In this document: in pieces, positions 43,809 to 52,274 of the stretch
Layout of the letters: the number at the start of each line of letters is the position of its first letter
Position numbering within the stretch: the first letter of the stretch is position 1
Origin: Paenibacillus etheri
GTDB taxonomy: Bacteria; Bacillota; Bacilli; Paenibacillales; Paenibacillaceae
Reading direction: 5' to 3'
Length of the DNA: 64,000 bases
NCBI RefSeq assembly: GCF_001012825.1
Contig: NZ_LCZJ02000012.1
Span: 1 to 64,000 of the forward strand
Program-made: the position numbers and the translations under genes
Notes under the pieces: generated by a model
What the model was told of the DNA's origin: nothing
Database searches by the model: none
What the model saw: the letters and a program-made list of their open reading frames with translations, nothing else

Positions 43809-45107
43809 TCAAGTTTCCATCACTTTAATTTTCCCAGGTTGCTCCGTTGAGCTATCACTCTTCTCTTTCTGCACAGGCCACAGCATGCGGCCAAATACGA
43901 TCCCCAGCACGCCGATCAGAGCAATTACGATACCAAAGTTCAAAAAGATACGACTGGGTCCAGCAGCCTGAACCAGCATACCACCAAGAAGTGGAGCGCC
44001 AATCATAACGCCGCTAAGAATGGTACTCTGAATACCGAACACACGCCCTGTCATATGCGGAGGTGTTTCTTTTTGCAGACAATAATTGAAGGTGATCATA
44101 AACATTCCGTTTCCGAGACCGAGTACAAATCCTAGAAGTAATACAGGTAGGCTGGAGACTCCCGGCTGAAGCAGACCAAGCCCTCCGACCGATACACCAA
44201 TAAGTGCATAACCCGTACCAAGCTTCCAGCCGTAGCCTGTTCCCCGGTTCATTTTGTTCATGACCATAATCATGAGTATAGCCCCCACACCCGTTGCCGC
44301 AACAAGCCATCCCAGCATAGATTCCTCAGAAGGCGCAATAATTCTAAATAGACTAGTGAACTGAAAATCAATCATCTGAATGGCCAACGCACCGACTAAA
44401 CCAAACAGCATGCTGTTTAGCAGCAGTCTGCTGCGGAGCATAAAACTCCAGCCTTCCTTCCACATGGTGCGGAGAGAAACATGCTCCTCTTGATCCCCCT
44501 TGCTCTCTGGGCTGACTTGTCCTGCTTCACTGTTTTTAACAGTAAGCAGGAGCAAATAAGAGCAGCCTCGCAAACAAGCATTAATCAAAATGCACCATTG
44601 TGGCGTAAGCACAGACAACGCGAAACCTCCAAGCAACGGTCCAGCGATTTTAGAACCTTGATTTACAATTCCATTCAGTGAAGTCGCTTGTAAAAGCTGA
44701 TCTTCTCTAACCAAACTGCGAGTCATCGACTGCTGGGCAGGGACGTTTAACGTAGAGATAGCTGCTCGCAGCATCAGTAACGGGAGTAGCCACACCATAC
44801 TGGGAGCGAACAGTACTAGTACTGTTAACAACGCCGTAAGCAGATCACACATCCGCATTAGTTTCAGCTTATTCAGCCGGTCAGCCGCTACCCCTGCCAC
44901 GGAGCCAAGCAGAATCCCAGGTAAAGCTATGGAGACTGGAATTAAAGCCAGCATTAGCGGACTAGCTTGCCAACGGTACCCCACGAGTACCTGAATCGCC
45001 AGTGCATCAAACCAATCCCCAAAAGTAGCTGTCGCGAACGCGCTGTACACACGCATATACACTTTGTTTTTTAGCAGACTCGTTCCTGCTTGTGATGAAG
45101 CATTCAT
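43809..45107 (-). CDS. MFS transporter, MFS_3/enterobactin-exporter-like
   Basis: A 432-residue, 12-helix transporter. It opens VYMRVYSAFATATFGDWFDALAI-like and has GSVAGVAADRLNKLKLMRMC after helix 2, with LNGIVNQGSKIAGPLLGGF in helix 5. This is the MFS_3 group, which includes siderophore and macrolide exporters. The ATG at 45107 is favoured by GGAGG nine bases upstream. It lies 75 bases downstream of a winged-helix/TPR regulator on the same strand and is its probable target. Confidence 0.85.
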   Translation of the reverse strand: MNASSQAGTSLLKNKVYMRVYSAFATATFGDWFDALAIQVLVGYRWQASPLMLALIPVSIALPGILLGSVAGVAADRLNKLKLMRMCDLLTALLTVLVLFAPSMVWLLPLLMLRAAISTLNVPAQQSMTRSLVREDQLLQATSLNGIVNQGSKIAGPLLGGFALSVLTPQWCILINACLRGCSYLLLLTVKNSEAGQVSPESKGDQEEHVSLRTMWKEGWSFMLRSRLLLNSMLFGLVGALAIQMIDFQFTSLFRIIAPSEESMLGWLVAATGVGAILMIMVMNKMNRGTGYGWKLGTGYALIGVSVGGLGLLQPGVSSLPVLLLGFVLGLGNGMFMITFNYCLQKETPPHMTGRVFGIQSTILSGVMIGAPLLGGMLVQAAGPSRIFLNFGIVIALIGVLGIVFGRMLWPVQKEKSDSSTEQPGKIKVMET

Positions 45108-45182
45108 CGGACATTCCTCCAAGTTACGATTAAGAACATATGAAGCATGATCTTAATGTAACGGAGAATTGTCAGAGAATTA

Positions 45183-46334
45183 TCAGAGAGCTGTCACGAT
45201 ATTCATAAGCACGTTTTCCAAGGATTGCTCCAAACGATGGAATCCCCGCTCTTCCTTCTCTCGTTCAAATAAATCTGCATATTTCTGATGCAAAGCTGAC
45301 TTGGGAGAAAACTGGTTACAATAGTGCACAATTCGGTATAACGCATAAATCCGCATCGGAACGAATCCTGACATCTCAAGCACCTGAAGCGCCTCATCCA
45401 ATAACTGCTCTGCTTCGCGCCAAGACCTGCGCCGTAGAAACCACAAGCCTCTTGCAGCTTTATAACTGCCGATCTCACGTAAAAAAGGCTTCTCCTGCAA
45501 AAGCACTTCAATGTCTTTCGCCATCCGTCCCAATTCCTTATCTTCTGTTCCCATCCACAAGTGTACGAGCATTTCGGAAATTGCCGTTACAGGAATGAAG
45601 TTCTCATACCCAGGCTCTTTGATCACTTCATGCGTTAGCTTTAATCGTTCTAGTGCTTTTTCCGGCTGCCCGGCCAGCGTGTACAAATCCAGAATATTAA
45701 GGATCTCCATTTCACGATGCTGGGGCGGCAAAAGAATCTTTTTCTCAAGGACTAGCTCACAGAACTCTAATTTTTTCTTCGGATCACCCAAAAATATATA
45801 ACAGATCATCAACGAATAGAAACGCTCTTCTATCTCAACTTCCTCTGTGTTCAGAAGCCATTCCAAATCTCCCTGCACAAAATGAATATAGATTGAATAG
45901 AACGGATCCATTTCATAACCCAAAACATCCTGTTGTCGCGCTAAGGTTAACATGGATCTTCCTTGGCCGTATTGATGATATTTTACAAATACCTCCCGCA
46001 TCGTCTCTTGCATCTTTGCGTCATATGTAGTCGGATTGGTCATAGTTACAGCTGGTTCCTGTATCGTCAGACTATAGCCAAATCCACGAACGGTCTTAAT
46101 ATCCAAGCCTTGTAGCTTGCTAAGCTTTTTACGAAGGCGATATATATGATCATCTACTGTTCGCTCTACCGGATATTCCAAAGGCCATACCTTATCCAGC
46201 AGTTGCTCCCGACTGAACGTACGCCCTCTATTTTTGTACAAGAACTGAAAAAGCGTAAATTCTTTTGGGAATAATTCGATCGTTATCCCATCTCCGGTCA
46301 CTTTGTATTCACTTTCGATTAATTCCAGCTGCAT
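45183..46334 (-). CDS. winged-helix regulator with TPR-like C-terminal domain
   Basis: A 383-residue protein. The first 95 residues are an OmpR/PhoB-type winged helix (LFPKEFTLFQFLYKNRGRTF, then FSREQLLDKVWPLEYPVERT and HIYRLRKKLSKLQG, DIKTVRGFGYSL) without a receiver domain. The remaining 280 residues are helical repeats (EILNILDLYTLAGQPEKALE, GSYKAARGLWFLRRRSWREA), as in SARP- or BTAD-type regulators. The domain order is that of regulators responding to a ligand bound by the helical part. It is upstream of the MFS gene. Confidence 0.8.
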   Translation of the reverse strand: MQLELIESEYKVTGDGITIELFPKEFTLFQFLYKNRGRTFSREQLLDKVWPLEYPVERTVDDHIYRLRKKLSKLQGLDIKTVRGFGYSLTIQEPAVTMTNPTTYDAKMQETMREVFVKYHQYGQGRSMLTLARQQDVLGYEMDPFYSIYIHFVQGDLEWLLNTEEVEIEERFYSLMICYIFLGDPKKKLEFCELVLEKKILLPPQHREMEILNILDLYTLAGQPEKALERLKLTHEVIKEPGYENFIPVTAISEMLVHLWMGTEDKELGRMAKDIEVLLQEKPFLREIGSYKAARGLWFLRRRSWREAEQLLDEALQVLEMSGFVPMRIYALYRIVHYCNQFSPKSALHQKYADLFEREKEERGFHRLEQSLENVLMNIVTAL

Positions 46335-46423
46335 GATAGAACCTCTCTTTCCCCCGAATCCTCTTATTGGTTACATTATATCAGTCCGTCCAAGGCGTAC
46401 TCCAGATCAAAATAAACATACAA

Positions 46424-46462
46424 AAAGAGCAACCCACAGATTTCTCTGCATGATTGCTCTTT
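46424..46462 (-). terminator. terminator of DUF4309-like lipoprotein gene
   Basis: On the minus strand AAAGAGCAA pairs with TTGCTCTTT, followed by TTG; it lies 16 bases after the stop at 46478. Confidence 0.7.
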
Positions 46463-46477
46463 GCCCCATTGCTGGTC

Positions 46478-47158
46478 TTATCCAGCCATATTATTGGTGG
46501 AATCCTGTTCACTAAACACGGAGATGTGGCCCACCTTACCTGTTGAATTTGGAATAATGAATTTCAACTGGAATTGATCATTGGCTTGATAAGTATAGAT
46601 CTTATCCTCGCCGTTCACTTTAGTGTCATCCGGTTTGCCTAGCGCCCCCTCCATTTGTTTCAGGGTCAGCTTTTGCAGCGCAGCATCACTGGAACGAACA
46701 TCAAAGATTAGACTCCCTTTATTGAATCCAAATACGACATGTTCATCAGTGTAGGTAGAATAAATACCTTTTCCCGCTGGCTCTTGTTGATCAGGCTTAC
46801 CCCAGTCTGCTTCTACCTCGTCAATAAGGCCGGTATGTGCAGCATATTCAACACCGGGCACCTTTCCTTTTTTAGCAAGCTCAAGTAGTTCTTTAAGCTG
46901 TTTTTCACTATCTTGCGGATTAACGTTGGCTGTATCTTTATTAGTCTCCGTAGGGGAAGTGGTCGCTGCTGGTGCAGTTTCCACAGGTGTGGTTGTTGGG
47001 CTAACTTCCGGCTCAGAGGTTGCTGTTACAGCCGTTTCAGTAGGTGCCGTCGTTGGGGTGGCTGAATTAGCTTGATCATTGTTCGAGCTGCATCCAGCTA
47101 GTCCAATCATACCTGTGAGCAATATAGAAGCTGCTAAAAATTTAATCTGTGCTGACAT
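46478..47158 (-). CDS. lipoprotein, DUF4309/YjgB-like
   Basis: A 226-residue lipoprotein. The signal peptide ends in the lipobox LAGC (cysteine at about residue 23), followed by a long linker rich in T, P, A and E. The C-terminal 130 residues (LLELAKKGKVPGVEYAAHTG, VEADWGKPDQQ, LTLKQMEGALGKPDD) resemble the DUF4309 fold, which repeats a beta-alpha unit and is seen in B. subtilis YjgB. GGAG lies close to the ATG. Function is unknown; it is a surface protein. Confidence 0.75.
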   Translation of the reverse strand: MSAQIKFLAASILLTGMIGLAGCSSNNDQANSATPTTAPTETAVTATSEPEVSPTTTPVETAPAATTSPTETNKDTANVNPQDSEKQLKELLELAKKGKVPGVEYAAHTGLIDEVEADWGKPDQQEPAGKGIYSTYTDEHVVFGFNKGSLIFDVRSSDAALQKLTLKQMEGALGKPDDTKVNGEDKIYTYQANDQFQLKFIIPNSTGKVGHISVFSEQDSTNNMAG

Positions 47159-47347
47159 GATGTCATCTCCTTAGTAGGTTGGCTCAAAGCCATCTATCAA
47201 AAAAAAAAGAACTGAACATATAGACGATACTGAAATGAATAAGTTTCCTTAGACAACAAGGAAGGCTGAGCTTGGTCTAACTATCCTTTACCCAAATCTG
47301 CTGAACACCAATAAATTACGGATTAATTCTAACTATCAGAACATTTC

Positions 47348-47528
47348 ATTGCAGAACGTGCAATAGATTGGGGCTGTTTACTTCGAAAAAAGCAATGCAT
47401 TGCACTTCGTGCAATAGAATCCGCAAAAAAAACCAAATTAGACGGTTCTTAGCTATTTTGAATGTACAAAGTGCAACAGAATTCATTTTCTCCCGCTTCA
47501 GGACAAGTTCTATTGCACAAAGTGCAAT
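47348..47528. repeat. array of four palindromic 17-mers upstream of the sigma operon
   Basis: Four units: ATTGCAGAACGTGCAAT (47348-47364), ATTGCACTTCGTGCAAT (47399-47415), AATGTACAAAGTGCAAC (47461-47477) and ATTGCACAAAGTGCAAT (47512-47528). Starts are 51, 62 and 51 bases apart. Each is a palindrome TTGCA-N5-TGCAA or a close variant. The sequence between units is not conserved. They lie in the 512-base gap between the lipoprotein gene and the divergent sigma operon, where no gene is seen. Confidence 0.75.
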
Positions 47529-47670
47529 GGGAGGCGCATCTTGGGTATTTCATGGAGCTTCTCTCAGGACATTATCACGGAAATACCGCCCCTTCAGTAA
47601 AAATATTCCACACAAACGCAACCTTAATCCTCCAAGCCGCATCTTATTAGTAAAGGGAGGGGAGCTTCAT

Positions 47671-48219
47671 CTGAATATTATAGACAGAATTAAAGCAAAG
47701 GATGAGTCAGCTCTCCGCCTGTTAATGGATGACTACGGCGATATGCTGCTCCGAACCGCTTGCTTACTGCTTAAAGATCGACACAGTGCCGAAGAAGCGG
47801 TGCAAGATACTTTTATTCAAGCCTATGCCAAAATGAATCAGCTGCAGGATCCGGAACGGTTAAAGGCTTGGCTCATTCGCATCGTTGTCAACCGTTGCCG
47901 CATGAAGCAACGAACTTGGAGCTGGCGTAATACTTTTCCATCGGGCGGATCAGAGCTCCAGACCAGCGAAGATGCGGGCTTCACTGCCGGGGCAGAAGAG
48001 CTTTTTATGGTGGAATGGAACAATATTAGACTCGCTGAGTCCATCAGAAATCTCGATTATGTTTACCGCGAATGTCTAACCTTATATTACTTTCATGAGA
48101 TGAACATCCGTGAAATTTCCGAGCAATTGAATACACCGGAGAATACGATTAAATCTCGGCTCGCTAGAGGACGGACGCTCTTAAAAAAGATGTTGGAGAA
48201 GGAGGGACACTTCTTATGA
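47671..48219 (+). CDS. ECF-type sigma factor, CUG start
   Basis: A 182-residue sigma factor. Region 2 covers ALRLLMDDYGDMLLRTACLL and SAEEAVQDTFIQAYAKM with WLIRIVVNRCRMKQR; region 4 covers YVYRECLTLYYFHEM and REISEQLNTPENTIKSRLAR. The expected N-terminus NIIDRIKAKDE is preceded by CTG where ATG would be expected, with GGGAGGGGAG at a good distance. No ATG, GTG or TTG lies in frame nearby upstream. The stop overlaps the anti-sigma gene by four bases. Confidence 0.85.
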   Translation: MNIIDRIKAKDESALRLLMDDYGDMLLRTACLLLKDRHSAEEAVQDTFIQAYAKMNQLQDPERLKAWLIRIVVNRCRMKQRTWSWRNTFPSGGSELQTSEDAGFTAGAEELFMVEWNNIRLAESIRNLDYVYRECLTLYYFHEMNIREISEQLNTPENTIKSRLARGRTLLKKMLEKEGHFL

Positions 48220-48572
48220 ATACGGGGAACACGGAGAATACGAAACGCGAAGCTATCAAGCAACAGCTAGAAGAAGAACTACAATCCATCCACTTCGAAG
48301 GACACGAACGCGTCCTCAAGATGACCCACCCTCCAACCTTTGGAGCCCGTCTCTTGGCACTATGGAATAAGGAGATTGAAATCCCTGTCAAACCTATAGG
48401 CGCGATTGGTGCTATTATTCTAGTCGTTTCGCTGACATTGCATCACCCAGAAGTTAAACATCAACCCCAACAAAACGTCCAGCAGCATGCGAACCGGGAG
48501 CTTATTGAGGCCGGAGGCAACACGTACTGGAAGGATATCTATGAGCAGGCGGTGAAGAAACATGAGAATTAA
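48216..48572 (+). CDS. small membrane anti-sigma factor
   Basis: A 118-residue protein with an N-terminal cytoplasmic part of about 60 residues, one hydrophobic helix (PIGAIGAIILVVSLTL) and a short extracellular tail ending EQAVKKHEN. Its ATG overlaps the sigma gene stop (ATGA) and its end overlaps the next gene by 11 bases. Position and layout make it the anti-sigma factor. No zinc-binding motif is present. It lacks a large sensor domain, which may be supplied by the next gene product. Confidence 0.75.
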   Translation: MNTGNTENTKREAIKQQLEEELQSIHFEGHERVLKMTHPPTFGARLLALWNKEIEIPVKPIGAIGAIILVVSLTLHHPEVKHQPQQNVQQHANRELIEAGGNTYWKDIYEQAVKKHEN

Positions 48573-50874
48573 GATCAAGGTCAAACATCTGGTGTCATTC
48601 GTGCTGCTTCCGGCTTCCCTGCTCATTCTTCTATTTAACTTTCTGCCCTCCTCAAAGGCACAAATGGAGGACAGCCCAGCTATTCAATCTAACCTGGCCC
48701 GTACAGAACTTCTGCAAAAGCTAGAGTCTACAACTGGCAGTAAACGTATGGAGCTTATTCAAACCAATATCATCGATAAGGAGCATGGCTACAATCCCTA
48801 TAGATATGACGTAAATATTGGCCCCTCTATGAGTCAGTGGAATCATGATGAACCGAGTATTTCGAACTTACTGCCGGAGGATAAAATCGCTTTACTAGAG
48901 GAATACATCCTTGATGGGCCAGCGGATAATAAACGTATATTCGCGGTTAAGCTGCTTGCCTATGAATATGATGCTCTTGGTCGTAAAGACGACGGAGATC
49001 AAGCGCTAATCACCGCGGCGAAACAGCTAAACAGCAATTCTCACTTGGCAAAAGAACTAGCGCTCCTTCACGCGGAGCGAGCCCTAAATAGTGGCGATAT
49101 AACAACCGCTGAAGCTATTCTTGAACAAGCCACATTTCCATCCGAGTATCAAGAAAATCTAGATGCGCAGAAAGCATGGCTTACCGGACGGCTTCTCTTC
49201 ACGAAAGGCGAAGCACAGGAAGCCCTTACCGTAGTAACCAAGGGCTTGGAGAGCTACAAAAAATACTGGCAGGGTGTTCATGAACAAATGAATCAGGTTA
49301 CTAGCAACTCGGAAAAAGACACCGCAGACAGTGATGCAGCAGGCTCATCATCAAGCTCAGCGCCAGCCATAGGAACTTCAGAAACCGAAATGCAGCTTGA
49401 AGCGTTAAAATCCGCCATTCAGTCAGCTGTAGATATGGGAAGTACCTCAGCGGCTGTCGTATCCGGAACTCTGACTCGTAGCAATGGGACACCAATCTCA
49501 CGTGCAGGTATTTTTCTCCGTGCTGAAAGCGAGGTCCATCACAGCATTACTGCTGCTGAACCATACCGAATCGTTACCGACGATGAAGGGCGTTTTGAAT
49601 TTCACGGTGTGATTCCGGGCTTCTATCAATTGCAGCTTGGACTTAGCTATGATCAGATCGACGGCTGGACTTGGCCAATACAGTACGATGATTGGATTGA
49701 AGTTAAACCGGGTGACACGTTAAATAAGAGCATTGTTCTACAACCTCTGCTTGAGCTTCAGTCTCCTATTAATCAGGAGACGATAACGGGTCAGTCTATA
49801 GATTTTCACTGGAAGGCTGTTAAAGGTGCAGTTTACTATCGCTTAAGCGGAGGGGTCTCGATGGTGGGGAGCTCCTTCAGTTCGCAGATTCGGGACCACA
49901 TCACAGATAATCAAGTCTCCATTCCAGTAGACGAACTCTATTACAACAGTGGTTTCTCCTACGGCAGCGGCGGAGAAGGCTTTGAATCTATTGATCCACT
50001 ATCTTTTCTCGTGTTCATGAATCCTGAAGCACGTTTTTCTTGGAATATTGAAGCTTTCGATGCAGATGGACGCCTTATTACCCGCAGTAATGGTTACAGG
50101 CTAAATGAAGACACCGTCGGTAGTCTTCCCTTCTTTTATCTCAAGGCACGAGAACTGACCGCTGCTGACCACCTCTTACTGGATAAGAAACCTGATCAAG
50201 CACTAGAAATGTATCAACAGAATATCGCGGATGATCCACAGGATGCTCATGCCTTGCACATGCTTGTGAAGCTGATGCTCGCCAAATCCTCCATCACGAA
50301 GGATGACTCATTAGAAGATCAGGCGATTCCTCCACTCCAAAAGCTCATACAGTTGCATCCTTATTCTAATTATGCCTTCACATTGACTCAGTATTATTTT
50401 GACCATGCGGACTGGAAGTCATATAACGAATTTCATTCGCGCTACAACGAGCTAAACCAAATCGAATTAAACAGTTATGTACGCTCTATAAACGCCGTAG
50501 CTCTCATGCATCAAGGCAAGCTGAAAGAAGCTCGGGAGCAATTTGCTATCGCCTTAGAGCATGATAACAGCCATCGTTTTATTGGCAGCTATTTGGCGGC
50601 AGAATTATACGCTGGTGAGTCGCTTTCTTCTGTGATGACACTGGCGGAACGTTACCCCGAACACAGCTTTGGTCTTAATGGGTATCGTTGGCCACAAATG
50701 ATTAAACAGCTCATAGCCGAACGAACAAAACAACCTAATAACTTTGACCAAGAGTTGAAGGAAAAACTAGGATGGTATATGAATGATCAGACAGATGTCT
50801 TGGAGCAGTGGATCAAAGGAGCAAAGTCCTCAGCATTGGAGACCTTTATGCAAGCTGTTCAAAAGGTAAGCTAA
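48562..50874 (+). CDS. large membrane-anchored TPR protein with carboxypeptidase-regulatory-like domain
   Basis: A 770-residue protein. An N-terminal hydrophobic segment (LVSFVLLPASLLILLFNFL) anchors or exports it. The outer part has TPR-like helices (about 100-230), a serine-rich linker, a carboxypeptidase-regulatory-like beta-sandwich (TLTRSNGTPISRAGIFLRA, VTDDEGRFEFHGVIPGFYQL) at about 300-395, and more TPR helices from about 540 (PDQALEMYQQNIADDPQDAH). It is the third gene of the sigma operon. A sensing or signalling role at the cell surface is inferred from context only. Confidence 0.75.
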   Translation: MRIKIKVKHLVSFVLLPASLLILLFNFLPSSKAQMEDSPAIQSNLARTELLQKLESTTGSKRMELIQTNIIDKEHGYNPYRYDVNIGPSMSQWNHDEPSISNLLPEDKIALLEEYILDGPADNKRIFAVKLLAYEYDALGRKDDGDQALITAAKQLNSNSHLAKELALLHAERALNSGDITTAEAILEQATFPSEYQENLDAQKAWLTGRLLFTKGEAQEALTVVTKGLESYKKYWQGVHEQMNQVTSNSEKDTADSDAAGSSSSSAPAIGTSETEMQLEALKSAIQSAVDMGSTSAAVVSGTLTRSNGTPISRAGIFLRAESEVHHSITAAEPYRIVTDDEGRFEFHGVIPGFYQLQLGLSYDQIDGWTWPIQYDDWIEVKPGDTLNKSIVLQPLLELQSPINQETITGQSIDFHWKAVKGAVYYRLSGGVSMVGSSFSSQIRDHITDNQVSIPVDELYYNSGFSYGSGGEGFESIDPLSFLVFMNPEARFSWNIEAFDADGRLITRSNGYRLNEDTVGSLPFFYLKARELTAADHLLLDKKPDQALEMYQQNIADDPQDAHALHMLVKLMLAKSSITKDDSLEDQAIPPLQKLIQLHPYSNYAFTLTQYYFDHADWKSYNEFHSRYNELNQIELNSYVRSINAVALMHQGKLKEAREQFAIALEHDNSHRFIGSYLAAELYAGESLSSVMTLAERYPEHSFGLNGYRWPQMIKQLIAERTKQPNNFDQELKEKLGWYMNDQTDVLEQWIKGAKSSALETFMQAVQKVS

Positions 50875-50888
50875 CCGATTGAAACAAA

Positions 50889-50937
50889 TAAAAATCCGGT
50901 CCCGCTCGTTGAACACGAGCATAGGACCGGATTTTTA
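50889..50937. terminator. bidirectional terminator
   Basis: AAAAATCCGGTCC pairs with GGACCGGATTTTT, with an inner GCTCGT/ACGAGC stem. It closes the sigma operon. Confidence 0.9.
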
Positions 50938-50950
50938 TTTATGCATGATT

Positions 50951-51010
50951 TTATTTAGATTTAGCTTCCATCATGTAATTCTGGAAGTCTGTAATACTTG
51001 GGTTAGACAT
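50951..51010 (-). CDS. possible 19-residue small ORF
   Basis: A short ORF encodes MSNPSITDFQNYMMEAKSK, with GAGGGTGG upstream of the ATG, 14 bases after the RDD-protein stop on the same strand. It has no recognisable family. Its position directly behind the RDD gene and its own binding site suggest translation, but short ORFs arise by chance and this remains tentative. Confidence 0.35.
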   Translation of the reverse strand: MSNPSITDFQNYMMEAKSK

Positions 51011-51024
51011 ATAGTGACCACCCT

Positions 51025-51555
51025 CTATTTATCAACAACATAAGTACCAGCCATCATATCGTGAAGCGCCCGTTTACGGGGAGAAAAGGCGACAAATAGA
51101 TAATCCACCAGCATGATGGGGCCAAGTATTTTACTGAGATCAGTAGCTAAAGGTGCCCATAAGACAAGGTTGGTGGAAATAGCAGTGAAATCGTAGAGGC
51201 TAACGCCAACAATCATTGAAAAAATCGTACTAATAATCCTGAAAATATTTCGAATTAGAGCTTCATTCAACGTTGGGTAATTCCCTTGTTGATTGATAAT
51301 CTTCATTTTTAAAACCAGCTTCCCTGGTGTGCCGCCAAATCTAACGATCATAAAAACATCAAATACGATAAATAGAATATACTCAAGGATAATAGGAATC
51401 TCCGAGCGCAAGGAAACAGCTAATGAGTTGAATATCCAGTATACAATAACCGCAGGGATCAGGATGATAAAGAGATCCAGAAAGGTAGCGAGAACTCTTT
51501 TCCAAAAGCCTATGAAATCCTCCTGCTCTAAACGCTCAACTTTACTATTATCCAT
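51025..51555 (-). CDS. RDD-family membrane protein
   Basis: A 176-residue membrane protein with about four hydrophobic helices. The RDD signature is seen as FWKRVLATFLDLFIILIPA, where the R and D residues mark helix 1, and the conserved MIVRFGGTPGKLVLKMKI and RKRALHDMMAGTYVV. RDD proteins occur in Na+(Li+)/H+ antiport and in other transport settings; the substrate is unknown. The ribosome binding site (GAGGC) is weak. Confidence 0.85.
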   Translation of the reverse strand: MDNSKVERLEQEDFIGFWKRVLATFLDLFIILIPAVIVYWIFNSLAVSLRSEIPIILEYILFIVFDVFMIVRFGGTPGKLVLKMKIINQQGNYPTLNEALIRNIFRIISTIFSMIVGVSLYDFTAISTNLVLWAPLATDLSKILGPIMLVDYLFVAFSPRKRALHDMMAGTYVVDK

Positions 51556-51582
51556 ATTAGGGCCTCACTCTCTATACTTATT

Positions 51583-52100
51583 TTATTCATTCATCCTGAT
51601 TATCCGCTCTTCAATAATGGTTTCCAGTTCCTTATTATGCTTTAGAATCACCCGTCTATCAGAAAAATTATTCGTTAATTCAATAATTCTATGTATGGCT
51701 TCCCGATTATATCCGCGGTTCCATTCAAAAATCATCACATACAGATTCTTAAACGATTGCTTGTAATTCGCTTGCTCGAATCCAAGCCTTGTCTTTATAA
51801 ACCTTGTAATGACTCTCAAATCACAGAATACTTGATTAGGTCTCAGAATAACGATTAAATCTGCTTTTTTAAAACTTTCCTGCCCCCACTTATAATGCAC
51901 GCCTTCTAGAATCCATGAGGGTTTATCGAGGATCTCCTCCAATTGCGCATCCCTTGCTTCAACGGAATAACGGAGGTTCTCGGCACTTCTATCCCATACC
52001 AAATATCTGTTTCGTAATAACCTACACCATACTTTTTAGACAACTCTCTAGCGATATAGGATTTGCCACTTCCACAACCCCCGACGATTCTAATCTTCAC
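51583..52100 (-). pseudogene. FlaR-like P-loop kinase, frameshifted
   Basis: The two parts of one gene lie in different frames. The first part starts at GTG (52100) as KIRIVGGCGSGKSYIARELS with the P-loop GGCGSGKS and runs to YYETD. The second part continues as VWDRSAENLRYSVEARDAQL, ILEGVHYKWGQESFKKAD and TRFIKTRLGFEQANYKQSF, a typical adenylate-kinase-like continuation. The break lies near 51995-52005 and one inserted base restores it. If real, the protein lacks its phosphotransfer half; a sequencing error is possible. Confidence 0.7.
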
Positions 52101-52214
52101 ATAACCATCCCTTCGAGATTTTCTGTACGCAAAACATCCATATTCATCCAATTATACACCTTGCCTGTGATGACTCCTATCGGAATATTCGAACCGTTGT
52201 TTATTTTTTACGCT

Positions 52215-52262
52215 AAAAAACAACCCAACCCAAGATATACCTTCTATCCTGAGCTGGGTTGT
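52215..52262 (-). terminator. terminator of ABC-F gene
   Basis: On the minus strand CAACCCA pairs with TGGGTTG, followed by TTTTTT, about 13 bases after the ABC-F stop. Confidence 0.75.
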
Positions 52263-52274
52263 GTCTGTTCTTCC

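Noticed and set aside
47368-47670. Long N-terminal extension of the sigma factor frame
   Set aside because: The frame is open by chance across the palindrome array; sigma homology starts only at the CTG (47671), which has its own strong binding site.
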